Position numbers and translations under genes: made by a program | Source of the DNA: Fibrobacteraceae bacterium | Lineage (GTDB): Bacteria > Fibrobacterota > Fibrobacteria > Fibrobacterales > Fibrobacteraceae | NCBI GenBank assembly: GCA_017631885.1 | Contig: JAGBSH010000011.1 | Coordinates: forward strand, 22,212-86,211 | Length of the DNA: 64,000 nucleotides | Reading direction: 5' to 3' | The notes under the pieces: model-generated | The model's database searches: none | What the model saw: only the letters and a program-made list of their open reading frames with translations | Told to the model about the DNA's origin: nothing | Shown: positions 7,398 through 17,974 of the stretch, in pieces | How positions within the stretch are numbered: the stretch's first letter is position 1 | Layout of the letters: each line of letters begins with the position of its first letter

Positions 7398-8507
7398 TTA
7401 ATAAGTAACGTAACAATAAACATTCATTGATGCTGTTATCGTTATTTTAGACCCGGCAGCAGAGCCATCTTTACAAGATTCAGGTGTGATGTTTAATGAA
7501 TAATCAATGGTATGAGCAACGCCATCAACTTCAAGTATGACACCATTCCCTTGGGCTCCGCACACCATTTGACAATTTACTGCATTAGAAGGGTATTGTG
7601 CCACAATGGTTTGACCACCTGGGAATACTTGCTTTGTAGAATCAGAAATGCCAGAATGGGCAATAGTTACATCTACCATATTAGGGTCAATAACTGTGAC
7701 TGGTTTGCAAGCATAGGTTTCTGTGGTTTTGTCTTCGTTTGTTACATTGACGGTTACAAAGACATTCTTTTTATGCATAGAAGCATCAGTAGTCAAAGAA
7801 GCTTCAGCTCCATTGGCATTAACGGTTCCAAAATCAGAGGACCAGGAATAGCTTTTAATAGGAGAATCAGAGTTTGAAACGACTTTCCAAGAAACAATAT
7901 CGCCGGCGACAGCACTAGCAGGGATTGGTTCACAAGATTCTATTACAATAGGAACGCCTTGTACTTGCAGAGTATCGCATAAAACAGAATTACCATCAAC
8001 TAAAAGTGATGCTGTGTATGTTCCAGAATTTTCATATCGAATATTGACTTGGTTTAAACCATTTCCTTGAATTGATTTAGAAGCTGTTCCTTCGAAAGTC
8101 CAAACAAACGGAGCTAAAATTTGATCCCAAACTTCACCTTCATCTCGGAAAAATTGCCAAGTAGCGATATCACCTTTATTTATTTTGTCTGAAGAGGGAC
8201 CACAAGAGCCGTTGATTTTATTTTGAGGTTCATTAAGAGCTTCTTGCCCACTAACAGTTTCTTGCTTTACAGAAGAACTACTTTTTTCGGAAACAGTAGG
8301 TTCATCTTTAGCAACGGAGCTAGAACTTTTATCATTAGAATCCTTGTCGGATTCACTAGAAGAAGATTCGCCTTTAGTTGAGGAATATTCTGTTTCAGGA
8401 GAATCATCAGAACTCGATGAAGTAGATTCAGAAGAACAAGCGAAAAAAACAAAAGATAGCCCCAAAAGAGCCATTGGAACAGCTTTTAAATGACCAAACA
8501 TTCTCAT
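7398..8507 (-). CDS. Secreted lipoprotein with Ser-rich linker and PKD/Ig-like domains
   Basis: 369 residues from ATG 8507; the longer frame to 8645 has no homology to a signal peptide. The signal sequence ends in FVFFAC (lipobox), followed by about 80 residues of Ser/Asp/Glu-rich linker with SSSS blocks. Two PKD-like beta-sandwich segments follow: one around ATWQFF through TYTASLLVDG, another around SWKVVS through NVFVTVNV. The third C-terminal region has paired Cys. PKD domains mediate carbohydrate or protein contacts in secreted enzymes; no catalytic residues are seen. It diverges from the giant GH9 gene over a 139-nt shared promoter region, so the two may be co-regulated. Ligand unknown. 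Confidence 0.8.
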   Translation of the reverse strand: MRMFGHLKAVPMALLGLSFVFFACSSESTSSSSDDSPETEYSSTKGESSSSESDKDSNDKSSSSVAKDEPTVSEKSSSSVKQETVSGQEALNEPQNKINGSCGPSSDKINKGDIATWQFFRDEGEVWDQILAPFVWTFEGTASKSIQGNGLNQVNIRYENSGTYTASLLVDGNSVLCDTLQVQGVPIVIESCEPIPASAVAGDIVSWKVVSNSDSPIKSYSWSSDFGTVNANGAEASLTTDASMHKKNVFVTVNVTNEDKTTETYACKPVTVIDPNMVDVTIAHSGISDSTKQVFPGGQTIVAQYPSNAVNCQMVCGAQGNGVILEVDGVAHTIDYSLNITPESCKDGSAAGSKITITASMNVYCYVTY

Positions 8508-8646
8508 GGGCGAAAATATAAACAAAAATAGAGTGTTAATGATTGTAATATTTTGTTTAACATTCTCCAAGATAGCAGAAAAAGTTTTAACTTTCCTACA
8601 GTCAATGGGTGTTTGAAATTGGGTTTTTTGAAAAAGGAGACACATA

Positions 8647-11600
8647 GTGCCGTTTCTTTGTTATGCTGCTTTTTTGTTTTTATTCGTAGCGAATACTTTT
8701 GCTGTAGAACAAGAACAACCCACCCCTTATGACTTGATTAGACCTATTTGGCCTATGGTTTGGGATACCGCATCTGTTGAAGAAGGCGGAACGGTAGAAA
8801 GTTTTAGTAAATTCGTCCCAAGCCCTTACAAGAGAAATCCAGTGCCTAAAGTAGGTACTGTACCACAAGATTTTAAACCTAATGGTTTGGTCCCTGATAC
8901 ATTAAACCAAGCTTTCCTTGATGCAAGAAACTTGCGAATAGGTAGAATTCGTATAAATCAGGCAGGGTATTTACCAGATGATCCTGAAAAGCAATTCTAT
9001 TATGTTTCTGCTGGGGATTGTTCTGAAAAGTTTTCAGTTGTTGATTTGGAAGGAAATGAAATCGCGACAGGTGGTGAATTTGTATCTACAGGTTTACCAA
9101 CACAGTCTTCTTGGAAAATTGTTGCAGGTACAAATGCAGCGACAAACAAAAAAGAACGTTATTCTGCCGAAACAGTAGGGCCAGAAGGCACTATTTGTGT
9201 TGCTAATTTGGCTTCTTTTTCCTTGCCTGAAAATGAACGCATGCGTATAAAAGTAGGGAAAGAATATTCTGCATCTTTTATTGTGAGTGATAGAGTTTAT
9301 TCTATGGTTCGAGATGCGACGATTAAATTTTATGGGATTAATCGTAGCGGTAATTCAGAATCTTGGTTCCATGAACCTTCTCACACAAAAGATGGAGCTG
9401 GTTCTTTTGTTCAAGGAATTGGTGGTGTTGCTGGTTTTACAAGTAAGGAAGGTGCACTTGCCGGTGGTTGGTATGATTGTGGCGACCATTTAAAAGAATC
9501 ACAAACACAAGCGTATGCTTTTATGGTTCTTTCTGTTATGGCTGCCGCAAATCCTGATAGAGATGAAGACAATTATGCATATAATCATGGAGAAACGGTT
9601 AATACAGATGGTATTCCGGATATTCTTCGTGAAGCAAAACATGGTGCTGACTTTTTCCTGAATTCCTATCGTTTTGCTGAAGGCGTTGTTGATAATATGG
9701 TCGTTTCTGTCGGCAATTTTGGTGCAGACCATGGTTGGTGGGGACGCCCGGAAAACCAAGATGCTTTGCCTTTAACTTTAACAGGACGTGGTGGGCCTCA
9801 TGAAAGAGATTTGCGTCTTGGTGAATTAGGTTCAAATATTTCTGGCCAGATAGCAGCAGGCCTTGCATTGCTTTCAAAAGAATATGCAATGTATGATAAA
9901 GCTTTTGCAGATTCTTGTTTAATGGTTGCAAAAGATTTGTATGATTTTGCAAAAAATTTAAAATTAGGTAACTCCACTTATGGTAATGGACGACCATTTG
10001 TTTATAATACCATTCCAGATGGTTGGTCAAGTCCTGCTTATAACGGGAACAATGAATCTCATGATGATTTGGGATTGGCTGCTATCGCTCTCCATTATGC
10101 GGCTTATGACCCTGCAAATCCTGATATGAGTTATTTGAATGATGCTGTAGAAGAACAATCTTATGCAAGCCCGCAAGAACCAGGACCTGGATTTTTCCGA
10201 GGTGGTTGGTTCGCTTTAACACGTGATGGTATGCGGAAAAGTATGAAAAATACGAGTTGGGCTAATGCTTACACTTACACTCTTTATGCTTTCTATAAAC
10301 TTTTGTTAAAAGATGATGAAACTTCTGTAAAATATGGCATTAGTCCTTCTGATCGTTTATGGTATGCAGAAAACGTTATTTATATCCTTGCAGAAAACTT
10401 GAGTAACGTTGCTTCTACTGGTGGTTCTTCTATTTCAATTCCTGGGCGTAATAATCCTTTTAATATTTCTTTTGGTACGCTTTGGTATAACATGCAAACG
10501 GACCAAACATGGATTTATAACCGTTATCAAGCAGGAAATATTTTTGAAGTTTTTGCGTATGCTGATGTGGCTAAAGATTTGGAAGGAGTTCGTTTGCCAC
10601 AAAAAGGCCAACAAAATTGGAAATCAGCAGAAATGCGCCAATTAGGCATTAACCAAATGAACTATATGCTTGGTGTAAACCCATGGGATGTTTCATTTAT
10701 GCTTGGTGTTGGAGACAAAAATGACGCTCACCCTCACCATCGTGCTTCAAACCCAGAAGGGAAAAATATGCCAGGGGCTGCTTATGTATATAATCCGCCA
10801 GTTGGTGCTTTATTTGGAGGAGTAACTCCAGGGGATATAAATGCTTGGGCTCCATCAACGATGAGTTGGGAAGATTATCATCTTTCTGAAACTTGTATTG
10901 ACGGAACAGCTATGTTCCTTGCTGCTGGCGCTATGGCTACACGGGCAGAAGATTTGGGGCGAGCACCAAAAGATGTTAATGTTGAAATCCGTTATGTAGG
11001 TTATGACTCTGCGATTGTCAATATTATTCAAGATGTTCGTGGTCAGTCTATGATTCTTTATAGTGAAAGTGAAACAGGACCTTTTAATCAAATGGCTTTG
11101 GATTCTGTTCCTGGAGTAAAGCATACCATTCATATGAAAGGTTTAAAGAATGGAACTACTTATTATTTTAAAGTGGTGTCGATTAATTCAAGAAGTGAAA
11201 AATATGCCACAAAATGGTTAGTAGATAGTACAAGTACACCATTCTATTTTACAACACTTGCAAGTGAACCTCCTTCAGCGGATATTCAAAATGTTAAAGT
11301 TTGTAACTTGTCTGCCGATAGCGCTGAAATTATGTGGTTTACGCCAAATGGTCAGTACGAGTCTAAAATTTATTGGGATACAGTTTTAACTACTTATGAT
11401 AAAATGGCTTGGAATACAGGCGATGCGAATGCTGATGTTTCTGGTATTCCAACTAATTTCCATTATGTAAAAATTGGTGGTTTAAAAGAAAAGACAACAT
11501 ATTATTATGTTGTAGAAAGTAATGGTGTGCGTCGTAGTGTTGACGAAAAAGGGAACCCGTTAAAATTCACCACTCCTGTGATGCAGTACGACTTTGAAGT

Positions 11601-14600
11601 CCGTACCTATCAATATGAATTTACTGGTCTTGATTTTATCAACATGAACATTTATAACAACGAAGACAGAGCTTTTGATAGTTTGACACTACGTCTTTAT
11701 TTAACGGCTCGAGAAGATCAAGTGGCAGAATGCGCTTTAATGATAGATTTAGATATCTGTCAAGCTTACGATGAAGCTGGTTTCAATAAACCATGTGAAA
11801 CAGATAGTGAAATTCGTGGGCTTTTGCGTGGAGCGATGCCTGTTAAATTAGAAGATACTTATGATGCAGCAACAGGGATGTATTCTTGGTATTATCCAAT
11901 TCCTTTAGGTTCTACAACTATCAAATCATCGTCTCGTATGCGTATGGATTTAGGTTTTTCAGTAGGGCTTTATCAAAATGGAAAATGTGATCCTTTGAGA
12001 TCTACGCCACAAAAACGGATGTCTGCAACAACAGGTGATTGGAGTTGGGCTCCACATACTCGTGAAGAAGATGGCGCTGATTATGAAGGTATGCTAGATG
12101 CAGACAAAGATTTTGGAGATAGTGATTTAGCTCCTGTTAACCCATATATTGTTGTATATCGTAAAGATGAATTTGTTTCAGGTTTTAGTCCATCTTATCA
12201 AGAAATGACCACAAAACGTGCTAATTATGAAATGACTGTTTCATTGGATGCTCCGTTTAATGTTTCTAATGGTTCTTATATACAAATTGATTCTACAACA
12301 AGTACAATGCGTGTTAAAGGGAACGCCTTTATTACTGAAAGTGGATTTGTAACGTCTATTTGGGTTAATGGTGTTGCTTTAAGTAAAGAACAATTGAAAA
12401 CAGCAGCTATTTATAACAAGGCAACAGGTAAATTTGATTTAGATATTCCTGTTAAATTAGCGATAGGAACAAATAAAGTAGATGTGACTATTTTTGCAGG
12501 CCCAGATCCAGAATGTGAAGCTTGCACAGAAAATGGCGGGTGTGCATTTGTCAACCGTAGTTATTATATCCAATATAGTAAGGGTGATAGAACAGCTGGA
12601 ATTTTAACGCTTTTGCAAGAAAATGGTTCTTCGGTTTCAAGTCCTGCTTTGACAGATGGTTCTGCTAAATTCTTTATTGTTGTAAAGGATAAAGACAATA
12701 AACAAAATGAATCAATTGAAGCTAAAGTTGTAAATTCAAGAACTGGTGATACGGTTAGTGTGTCATTAAAACGAACAAATGAAACAACCGGAGAATTTAA
12801 AAGTGATTTATTGACTCCTGTTGATTCTAAAGATGCAAAATATCCAGAATTTTCATTCTTTGGTGGCGATACTTTGACTGTTATCTATATAGATGCAGAA
12901 GACCCAGAAGATATTGTAACACAATCTTTCTTTGCAAATCCAACGCACCCAGTTCCACAAATTGCAGCAATTTATGATGAAAATTGTAATGCTCTTGGCG
13001 ATGTTGTTATGGCAACATTTGGTGGAAGTGCTTTTGGTGATGGAATTTCTTTAGATAGTGCGGAGTTTGCTTTTGACTCTACCACAACATCTTCTGCAAT
13101 TACATTTATGGCAAAACCAAGTTCTATAGATGGTATGACAGCAACCTTTGCTTTGAATGAAGATATGATTCCACAAACAGGTTCACCATCTGGAACGGTT
13201 GTTTTTTATATGACAGAAAAGGGAACCGCAACAACGGAAAAAATAGTTTTAACAGATAAAATTTCTCCACAACTTTTAAGTATTACAATGCTTGAAAATG
13301 AAGAACCTCGTAGCGTTCAAGATACATTGAAAGTTGCTTTTACAGAACCAGTTGTATTGCCTTCAAAAACAGCATGGCCATTACGTGTAACAGATGGAAC
13401 TTCTGAAATAGACCAAATGGGAATATCGGTTAAAAATGTGTCCACAACTGATAATGGAAAAAGTTGGTTGTATGTAATTGAAGGTAATACGAATGGTGCT
13501 GTTGTTAAAAAAGGATTCTTAGCAGAAGTCGCAGAAACATTCGTTATTTCTGATATTGCTATGAACACTTTGACAAATTGTGCTGGACCAAGAACAATTG
13601 CTGAATCTGTACGTCCGGTTCCTGTGACATTTGCTCGGATAAGTGATGAAACAGGAGATGGTAAGCCGGATGAAATTTATTTGGAATTTGAAAAGGTTTT
13701 ACGTGACAAGGACATGCTTGATAGCTTTGACGTTTATTGGGGAAATCCAGCTGTATATGTTGCATTTAAACAACCTGCTAGTGGCTGGAGTGTAGATACA
13801 GTATATGGAGAAAAGTACGCAAAACCTATTACGGCCGTAGTTGATTCTTCAATGGAAGAAAAGAAAACAATTTATAAAGAAGTGGTTGGCCAAAAAACGA
13901 TTTGGTGTGATCAGTTTGAAGTTGTTTTTGATTCTGCTTTAAATGTTTGGGATTCTGTGAAAGTTCAGGATTCTCTAGGCAATACGCTTCAGTATGCTTG
14001 CGGTCTCCAAGATTCTACAGTAAACGTTACAAAAATAGATACTATTTGGAGTTATGTGGTGGATACTACAGGGTTTGATACGATTCAAAATGTTGCTTCT
14101 GCAATTCGTATTGATGTTCCAAAAGGTGTTTATGAAAAGATGACTTATGGGGCAAAAGATGGTAAAGGTTCTGTTATGCCTCGTAAAGGAGAAGAAGGTG
14201 GTTTCTTTGATAAAACTTATTCGTTGAATGATGATTGTCCTCCAATTATCTTGTCTGCTTCGTGGAGTGCTCGAGAAACCAATAGCGGTCAAATGGATTT
14301 GTTAGAAGTAAACATGTCTGAACCATTGGATTCTGTTTCGGGTAATAGTTATTACATAGAGCGTCGTCGTGCAGGTGCTGGTGGAGTATTCTTGCAACCA
14401 TATTCTATTATGAATGGTGATGGTTTGAAAAAGGTTACATTCCTTTATCAAGATGATGCAGAAGATGCTGTCTGGTTTGGTGACTCTATTCGTCTAGTTC
14501 CAGATGCTCATAAAAGTTTCTATAAAGATAAAACAGGACTTTTCCCAGGTGAAGAAAACCCGTGGACTCCAGTAAGTGGTGCTATTGATAAAGTTAAATT

Positions 14601-15183
14601 CAAAGTAAAAATGGAATCTTCTGTGACAAAGAAAGATCCTTCTATTGTTCCTTATTCAGGGCAACAACTTTCAGAAGATGAACATTTCCGCTTGACAGTA
14701 GCAAATGAAGCAGGAGAAAAATTGATAGCCTCTGGAAAAGAAACTCTTGAAAAAGTGAACACATCTATAGCAAAAGATTATAAACATGCTGGCCCTGTAT
14801 TTAGACTAGATATAACGTTGCCAGAAGTTCATGATAAAACAGAGTTAGGAGAATATAAACGGCTTTATCGTATGGAAATAGCTTTAATGCTTTACAATAA
14901 CCAAGGTAGTTTTGTAAATAAAATGAGCTATCAATTTAACTTAGATGAATTGAGAGAATTCGTGACAGCGAACAATGTTTTGACTCTCTATTTAGAGTGG
15001 TGTTCAAAAGAAGAGGCCCCTGTTTCATTAGAAGGTCGAAAAATAGGAAGTGGAGCCTTTATTGGTAAATTTGACTTTGAAGCCAAGGCTATGTATGTAG
15101 CAGAACATCCAGATGAAGGTGATAATAAAAAGCCTATTTACAGCGATAAATCTTCTATGGTTACTTTTGGGTTTAAACGTTAA
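8647..15183 (+). CDS. Giant GH9 endoglucanase with fibronectin III and long beta-rich C terminus
   Basis: 2178 residues from a GTG start; AAGGAG 7 nt upstream supports it. A signal peptide covers residues 1 to about 19. An N-terminal Ig-like CelD_N domain starts near residue 98 (RIRINQAGYLPDDPEKQFYY). The GH9 (alpha/alpha)6 catalytic domain follows, with GGWYDCGDH (Asp277 and Asp280, the water-activating pair), HPHHR at 695-699, and Glu748 in SETCIDGT as the catalytic acid. It should hydrolyse beta-1,4-glucans outside the cell. Two fibronectin type III-like domains span about 780-980. About 1200 residues of mostly unassigned beta-rich sequence follow. The end (LEGRKIGSGAFIGKF) resembles a FlgD-Ig-like module, perhaps used for export or anchoring. 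No dockerin is seen. Confidence 0.93.
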   Translation: MPFLCYAAFLFLFVANTFAVEQEQPTPYDLIRPIWPMVWDTASVEEGGTVESFSKFVPSPYKRNPVPKVGTVPQDFKPNGLVPDTLNQAFLDARNLRIGRIRINQAGYLPDDPEKQFYYVSAGDCSEKFSVVDLEGNEIATGGEFVSTGLPTQSSWKIVAGTNAATNKKERYSAETVGPEGTICVANLASFSLPENERMRIKVGKEYSASFIVSDRVYSMVRDATIKFYGINRSGNSESWFHEPSHTKDGAGSFVQGIGGVAGFTSKEGALAGGWYDCGDHLKESQTQAYAFMVLSVMAAANPDRDEDNYAYNHGETVNTDGIPDILREAKHGADFFLNSYRFAEGVVDNMVVSVGNFGADHGWWGRPENQDALPLTLTGRGGPHERDLRLGELGSNISGQIAAGLALLSKEYAMYDKAFADSCLMVAKDLYDFAKNLKLGNSTYGNGRPFVYNTIPDGWSSPAYNGNNESHDDLGLAAIALHYAAYDPANPDMSYLNDAVEEQSYASPQEPGPGFFRGGWFALTRDGMRKSMKNTSWANAYTYTLYAFYKLLLKDDETSVKYGISPSDRLWYAENVIYILAENLSNVASTGGSSISIPGRNNPFNISFGTLWYNMQTDQTWIYNRYQAGNIFEVFAYADVAKDLEGVRLPQKGQQNWKSAEMRQLGINQMNYMLGVNPWDVSFMLGVGDKNDAHPHHRASNPEGKNMPGAAYVYNPPVGALFGGVTPGDINAWAPSTMSWEDYHLSETCIDGTAMFLAAGAMATRAEDLGRAPKDVNVEIRYVGYDSAIVNIIQDVRGQSMILYSESETGPFNQMALDSVPGVKHTIHMKGLKNGTTYYFKVVSINSRSEKYATKWLVDSTSTPFYFTTLASEPPSADIQNVKVCNLSADSAEIMWFTPNGQYESKIYWDTVLTTYDKMAWNTGDANADVSGIPTNFHYVKIGGLKEKTTYYYVVESNGVRRSVDEKGNPLKFTTPVMQYDFEVRTYQYEFTGLDFINMNIYNNEDRAFDSLTLRLYLTAREDQVAECALMIDLDICQAYDEAGFNKPCETDSEIRGLLRGAMPVKLEDTYDAATGMYSWYYPIPLGSTTIKSSSRMRMDLGFSVGLYQNGKCDPLRSTPQKRMSATTGDWSWAPHTREEDGADYEGMLDADKDFGDSDLAPVNPYIVVYRKDEFVSGFSPSYQEMTTKRANYEMTVSLDAPFNVSNGSYIQIDSTTSTMRVKGNAFITESGFVTSIWVNGVALSKEQLKTAAIYNKATGKFDLDIPVKLAIGTNKVDVTIFAGPDPECEACTENGGCAFVNRSYYIQYSKGDRTAGILTLLQENGSSVSSPALTDGSAKFFIVVKDKDNKQNESIEAKVVNSRTGDTVSVSLKRTNETTGEFKSDLLTPVDSKDAKYPEFSFFGGDTLTVIYIDAEDPEDIVTQSFFANPTHPVPQIAAIYDENCNALGDVVMATFGGSAFGDGISLDSAEFAFDSTTTSSAITFMAKPSSIDGMTATFALNEDMIPQTGSPSGTVVFYMTEKGTATTEKIVLTDKISPQLLSITMLENEEPRSVQDTLKVAFTEPVVLPSKTAWPLRVTDGTSEIDQMGISVKNVSTTDNGKSWLYVIEGNTNGAVVKKGFLAEVAETFVISDIAMNTLTNCAGPRTIAESVRPVPVTFARISDETGDGKPDEIYLEFEKVLRDKDMLDSFDVYWGNPAVYVAFKQPASGWSVDTVYGEKYAKPITAVVDSSMEEKKTIYKEVVGQKTIWCDQFEVVFDSALNVWDSVKVQDSLGNTLQYACGLQDSTVNVTKIDTIWSYVVDTTGFDTIQNVASAIRIDVPKGVYEKMTYGAKDGKGSVMPRKGEEGGFFDKTYSLNDDCPPIILSASWSARETNSGQMDLLEVNMSEPLDSVSGNSYYIERRRAGAGGVFLQPYSIMNGDGLKKVTFLYQDDAEDAVWFGDSIRLVPDAHKSFYKDKTGLFPGEENPWTPVSGAIDKVKFKVKMESSVTKKDPSIVPYSGQQLSEDEHFRLTVANEAGEKLIASGKETLEKVNTSIAKDYKHAGPVFRLDITLPEVHDKTELGEYKRLYRMEIALMLYNNQGSFVNKMSYQFNLDELREFVTANNVLTLYLEWCSKEEAPVSLEGRKIGSGAFIGKFDFEAKAMYVAEHPDEGDNKKPIYSDKSSMVTFGFKR

Positions 15184-15198
15184 AATAAAATAAAGTTT

Positions 15199-15236
15199 TA
15201 AAGTCCGAATTCTTGTAAAGGGTTCGGACTTTTTTT
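15199..15236 (+). terminator. Intrinsic terminator after the GH9 gene
   Basis: A 10-bp GC-containing stem (AAGTCCGAA core at 15200-15209 paired with 15223-15232) and a T7 run, 16 nt past the stop codon. Confidence 0.88.
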
Positions 15237-15333
15237 GTTAATGGGCTTAAAAATTTTAGTTACAAAGGAAAATATTTTATGATTTTTCAAAAAAAAAGGT
15301 TTTATTGTCGTTTGAAAACTTAAATTAGAAAAT

Positions 15334-17616
15334 ATGAATGGTGAGTTTTTAATAAAAGCAAATTTAAGTTTTGCGTATATAGTTTTTGTTTGCCTTTTTG
15401 TATTGTGTGTGATCTTTTTTCACAACAAAATGTTTTCTGCTCAAAAAACTAGAATGCAATTATTCAGAATGCTTTTAGTGTTAGGGATAGGTTGGAACTT
15501 TTGTTCGCTTATAACAGTATTACCAAATCCAGTTAGTCTTAATACGCATCTTTTTAATGTGCCTATTATTGTAAATACTGTTTTTATGATTCAAACTTTT
15601 TTTTGGTTGCCATTTGGTTATTTTGTCTATAAAACACTTGCTATAGCATTTAATCGTAAACCATCAAAATTTTTAACCATATATACTTTTGCTGGGATTT
15701 TAGTCTATTGGATTTTATTTTTCATTTGTTTGTTTACTGAACCATTAGATATATCAGGAGATTACCTAATTGTAGTGATAACGATTTCAGGTTATTTTTT
15801 GTTAGTTGTGCCTTCGCTTATTATTAGTGGTATTAACGCACTCTTGTGGGGGATTGAGTCTTGGGAATTACAAGAAAAATTTTATTATATGCGGATAGCT
15901 GCGATATTGTTCTTATTTGGTTTTTTAGCTCTTGGTCAGGATATATTTCTTCCTTATGTTTTTTATGGGGGAGCAGACCCCACGTCATTTTTAAAAAACA
16001 CACAAATCTGGGCTTCTATTTTTCTTTTGGCATTTTATCAAAATTTAGTTCCTAAAATTGAATACACGCAGTTGCAGAAAATTTCATTTCATGTAGATCA
16101 TATTATAAATGATGGGGTTATTGTTTATAACGAAAAAGGACGAATTAGTTTTGCTAACACGGCAGCACCTTTTTTATTGCATTTGTCTGAAGAACGGTTA
16201 AAGAAAATGAACATACAAAAGATTTTTCCGCAGATAAATGTTTTTGAATCTAGTTTTAGGCAATCCATATTGTTGGTTATGCGAAATATTTCTCGTTCGT
16301 TTTTGGTTTCAGTTGTTCAAGATGCTTTCTGGTATGGTTCAAAACATTATATGTTGATTTTCTCAGATGTGACTGCTGAAAATTCTATTTTGCATAAGTA
16401 TGAATCTTTTAAAGATAGAGCAATGCAAAGAGAATTACAATCACAGCAACAAATGTTGAAAGTTTATGAAGAAGGACGCAGTAAAGAAAGATTATTGCAA
16501 ACCTTAATAGATAATCTTCCGTTCAGAGTCGCTGTAAAAAATCAAAGTGGAACCTATATTTTACAAAACGTTCCAGATAAAAAATATGCGGGAGATTTAT
16601 ATGGTTTGTCGTCTGTAGAACCAGAACTTCGTGAATCTGAAAAAGATGCTTTGCAAGGTAAGGTCGGACATTACGATAAAATAGAATACAAAGAAGGTGA
16701 AAGTGGTGATATTGCAATAGCAGAACATATTACTTATTTGCCTGTTCCTATGGAGAATGATGAATACTTTGTGATTCGTTTAGTACAAGATTTAACAGAA
16801 GCGATGAAAATGGAAGAAGAACGCAAACATTTTCGGGCTAGAGAAGAGCAACGAACACGATTAGAAGAACTAGGTTCTCTTGCAGGCGGTATTGCCCATG
16901 ATTTTAACAATATTTTGGGAGCACAACAAGGTTTTTGTGAACTAGCAATGGCTACAGTAGAAGAAACAAGCCGAACGAATAAATATTTACAAGAAATAGA
17001 AAAAGCATGTCATCGAGCGAAAATTATTATCAGTCAAATGCTTACAGGAGTTCGCCAACTCAAGCAAACAAAGGAAACAAAAAAGACATTTAGATTTTCA
17101 ATTTTATTACAAGACCTTATAACGCAAGTGCGTTTGACTTTACCGCCTAATATTGTGATTGTTTCGGGTTCATCGGAATCAGATATCTTTTTGCAAGGTG
17201 TTGAAATGGATTTGTTCCGTGTGTTGCAGAACTTAATCAATAATGCTGTTTTTGCAATGAAAGAATCTGGTGGAGAACTTCGAATATTTGTAGAAAGAGT
17301 TTATTTAAAAGAAGCACATCAAGAAGGTTTTTCTCAAACTATTCCAGCAGGAGCTTATGCTAGGATTGATATTTCAGATACAGGTTCGGGAATTAAAGGA
17401 AATGAACTTCAGAAAATTTTTAGTCCGTTTTTTACCACAAAACCACCAGGAGAAGGTTTTGGCTTAGGCCTTTCTTCGGCGATTTCTTTGGTTAGACAGG
17501 CTCAAGGAGAAATAATAGTTCAATCAATTCTTGGAAAAGGTACTACATTTAGTGTATATTGGCCTTTGATGGAAAATAACGAAGGAGATGATTATGGCAA
17601 AAGTGCTTATAATTGA
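15334..17616 (+). CDS. Membrane sensor histidine kinase with 7TM-like input and PAS domains
   Basis: 760 residues. Residues 1-235 contain about seven hydrophobic helices, a membrane input module. A PAS domain follows at about 245-350 (DHIINDGVIVYNEKGRISFAN), then a coiled coil and a second PAS-like region at about 385-480 (LIDNLPFRVAVKNQSGTYI). The H-box LAGGIAHDFNNILG has His522. The ATPase shows LFRVLQNLINNAV, DTGSGI, FFTTK and GFGLGLSSA, all intact. This H-box type (HDFNN) is common in kinases feeding NtrC regulators. The gene overlaps the next receiver by 23 nt, and both lead into a sigma-54 activator, forming one operon. Confidence 0.9.
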   Translation: MNGEFLIKANLSFAYIVFVCLFVLCVIFFHNKMFSAQKTRMQLFRMLLVLGIGWNFCSLITVLPNPVSLNTHLFNVPIIVNTVFMIQTFFWLPFGYFVYKTLAIAFNRKPSKFLTIYTFAGILVYWILFFICLFTEPLDISGDYLIVVITISGYFLLVVPSLIISGINALLWGIESWELQEKFYYMRIAAILFLFGFLALGQDIFLPYVFYGGADPTSFLKNTQIWASIFLLAFYQNLVPKIEYTQLQKISFHVDHIINDGVIVYNEKGRISFANTAAPFLLHLSEERLKKMNIQKIFPQINVFESSFRQSILLVMRNISRSFLVSVVQDAFWYGSKHYMLIFSDVTAENSILHKYESFKDRAMQRELQSQQQMLKVYEEGRSKERLLQTLIDNLPFRVAVKNQSGTYILQNVPDKKYAGDLYGLSSVEPELRESEKDALQGKVGHYDKIEYKEGESGDIAIAEHITYLPVPMENDEYFVIRLVQDLTEAMKMEEERKHFRAREEQRTRLEELGSLAGGIAHDFNNILGAQQGFCELAMATVEETSRTNKYLQEIEKACHRAKIIISQMLTGVRQLKQTKETKKTFRFSILLQDLITQVRLTLPPNIVIVSGSSESDIFLQGVEMDLFRVLQNLINNAVFAMKESGGELRIFVERVYLKEAHQEGFSQTIPAGAYARIDISDTGSGIKGNELQKIFSPFFTTKPPGEGFGLGLSSAISLVRQAQGEIIVQSILGKGTTFSVYWPLMENNEGDDYGKSAYN

Positions 17617-17974
17617 TGACGATGAGCAAATCAATTTCTTGCTTAGAGAAACCTTTGAATTAGAAGGGTATTCTGTTGATACGGCAAAGAATGGGCAAGA
17701 AGCTCAGGTACTTTATACAAAGAATCCTTATGATGTTATCATCACAGATATCATTATGCCAGAACAAGATGGATTTGAAGTGATTCTGGATTTAAGACGT
17801 CTTGGAATGTTAGACCGCGTTATTGCCATCAGTGGTGGTGGAAGAATGAGTGCAGATGATTATCTAGTAACTGCCGATCACTTTGATGTAGCTGCATCAT
17901 TTGCTAAGCCTTTAGACCGTAAAGCTATTTTAGCGAAAGCAAAAGAAATAGTAGAAACTGTCGGAAAGAAATAA
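17594..17974 (+). CDS. Single-domain response regulator
   Basis: 126 residues from ATG 17594, with GGAG 6 nt upstream; ATG 17588 is disfavoured. A complete receiver: acidic pocket in LIIDDDE, phospho-acceptor Asp52 in IITDIIMPEQDG, Ser in AISGGGR and Lys in SFAKPLDR. No output domain. Its stop touches the start of the following sigma-54 activator gene with no gap. It is probably the real phosphate acceptor for the upstream kinase, because the activator's own receiver lacks the acceptor Asp. Confidence 0.9.
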   Translation: MAKVLIIDDDEQINFLLRETFELEGYSVDTAKNGQEAQVLYTKNPYDVIITDIIMPEQDGFEVILDLRRLGMLDRVIAISGGGRMSADDYLVTADHFDVAASFAKPLDRKAILAKAKEIVETVGKK

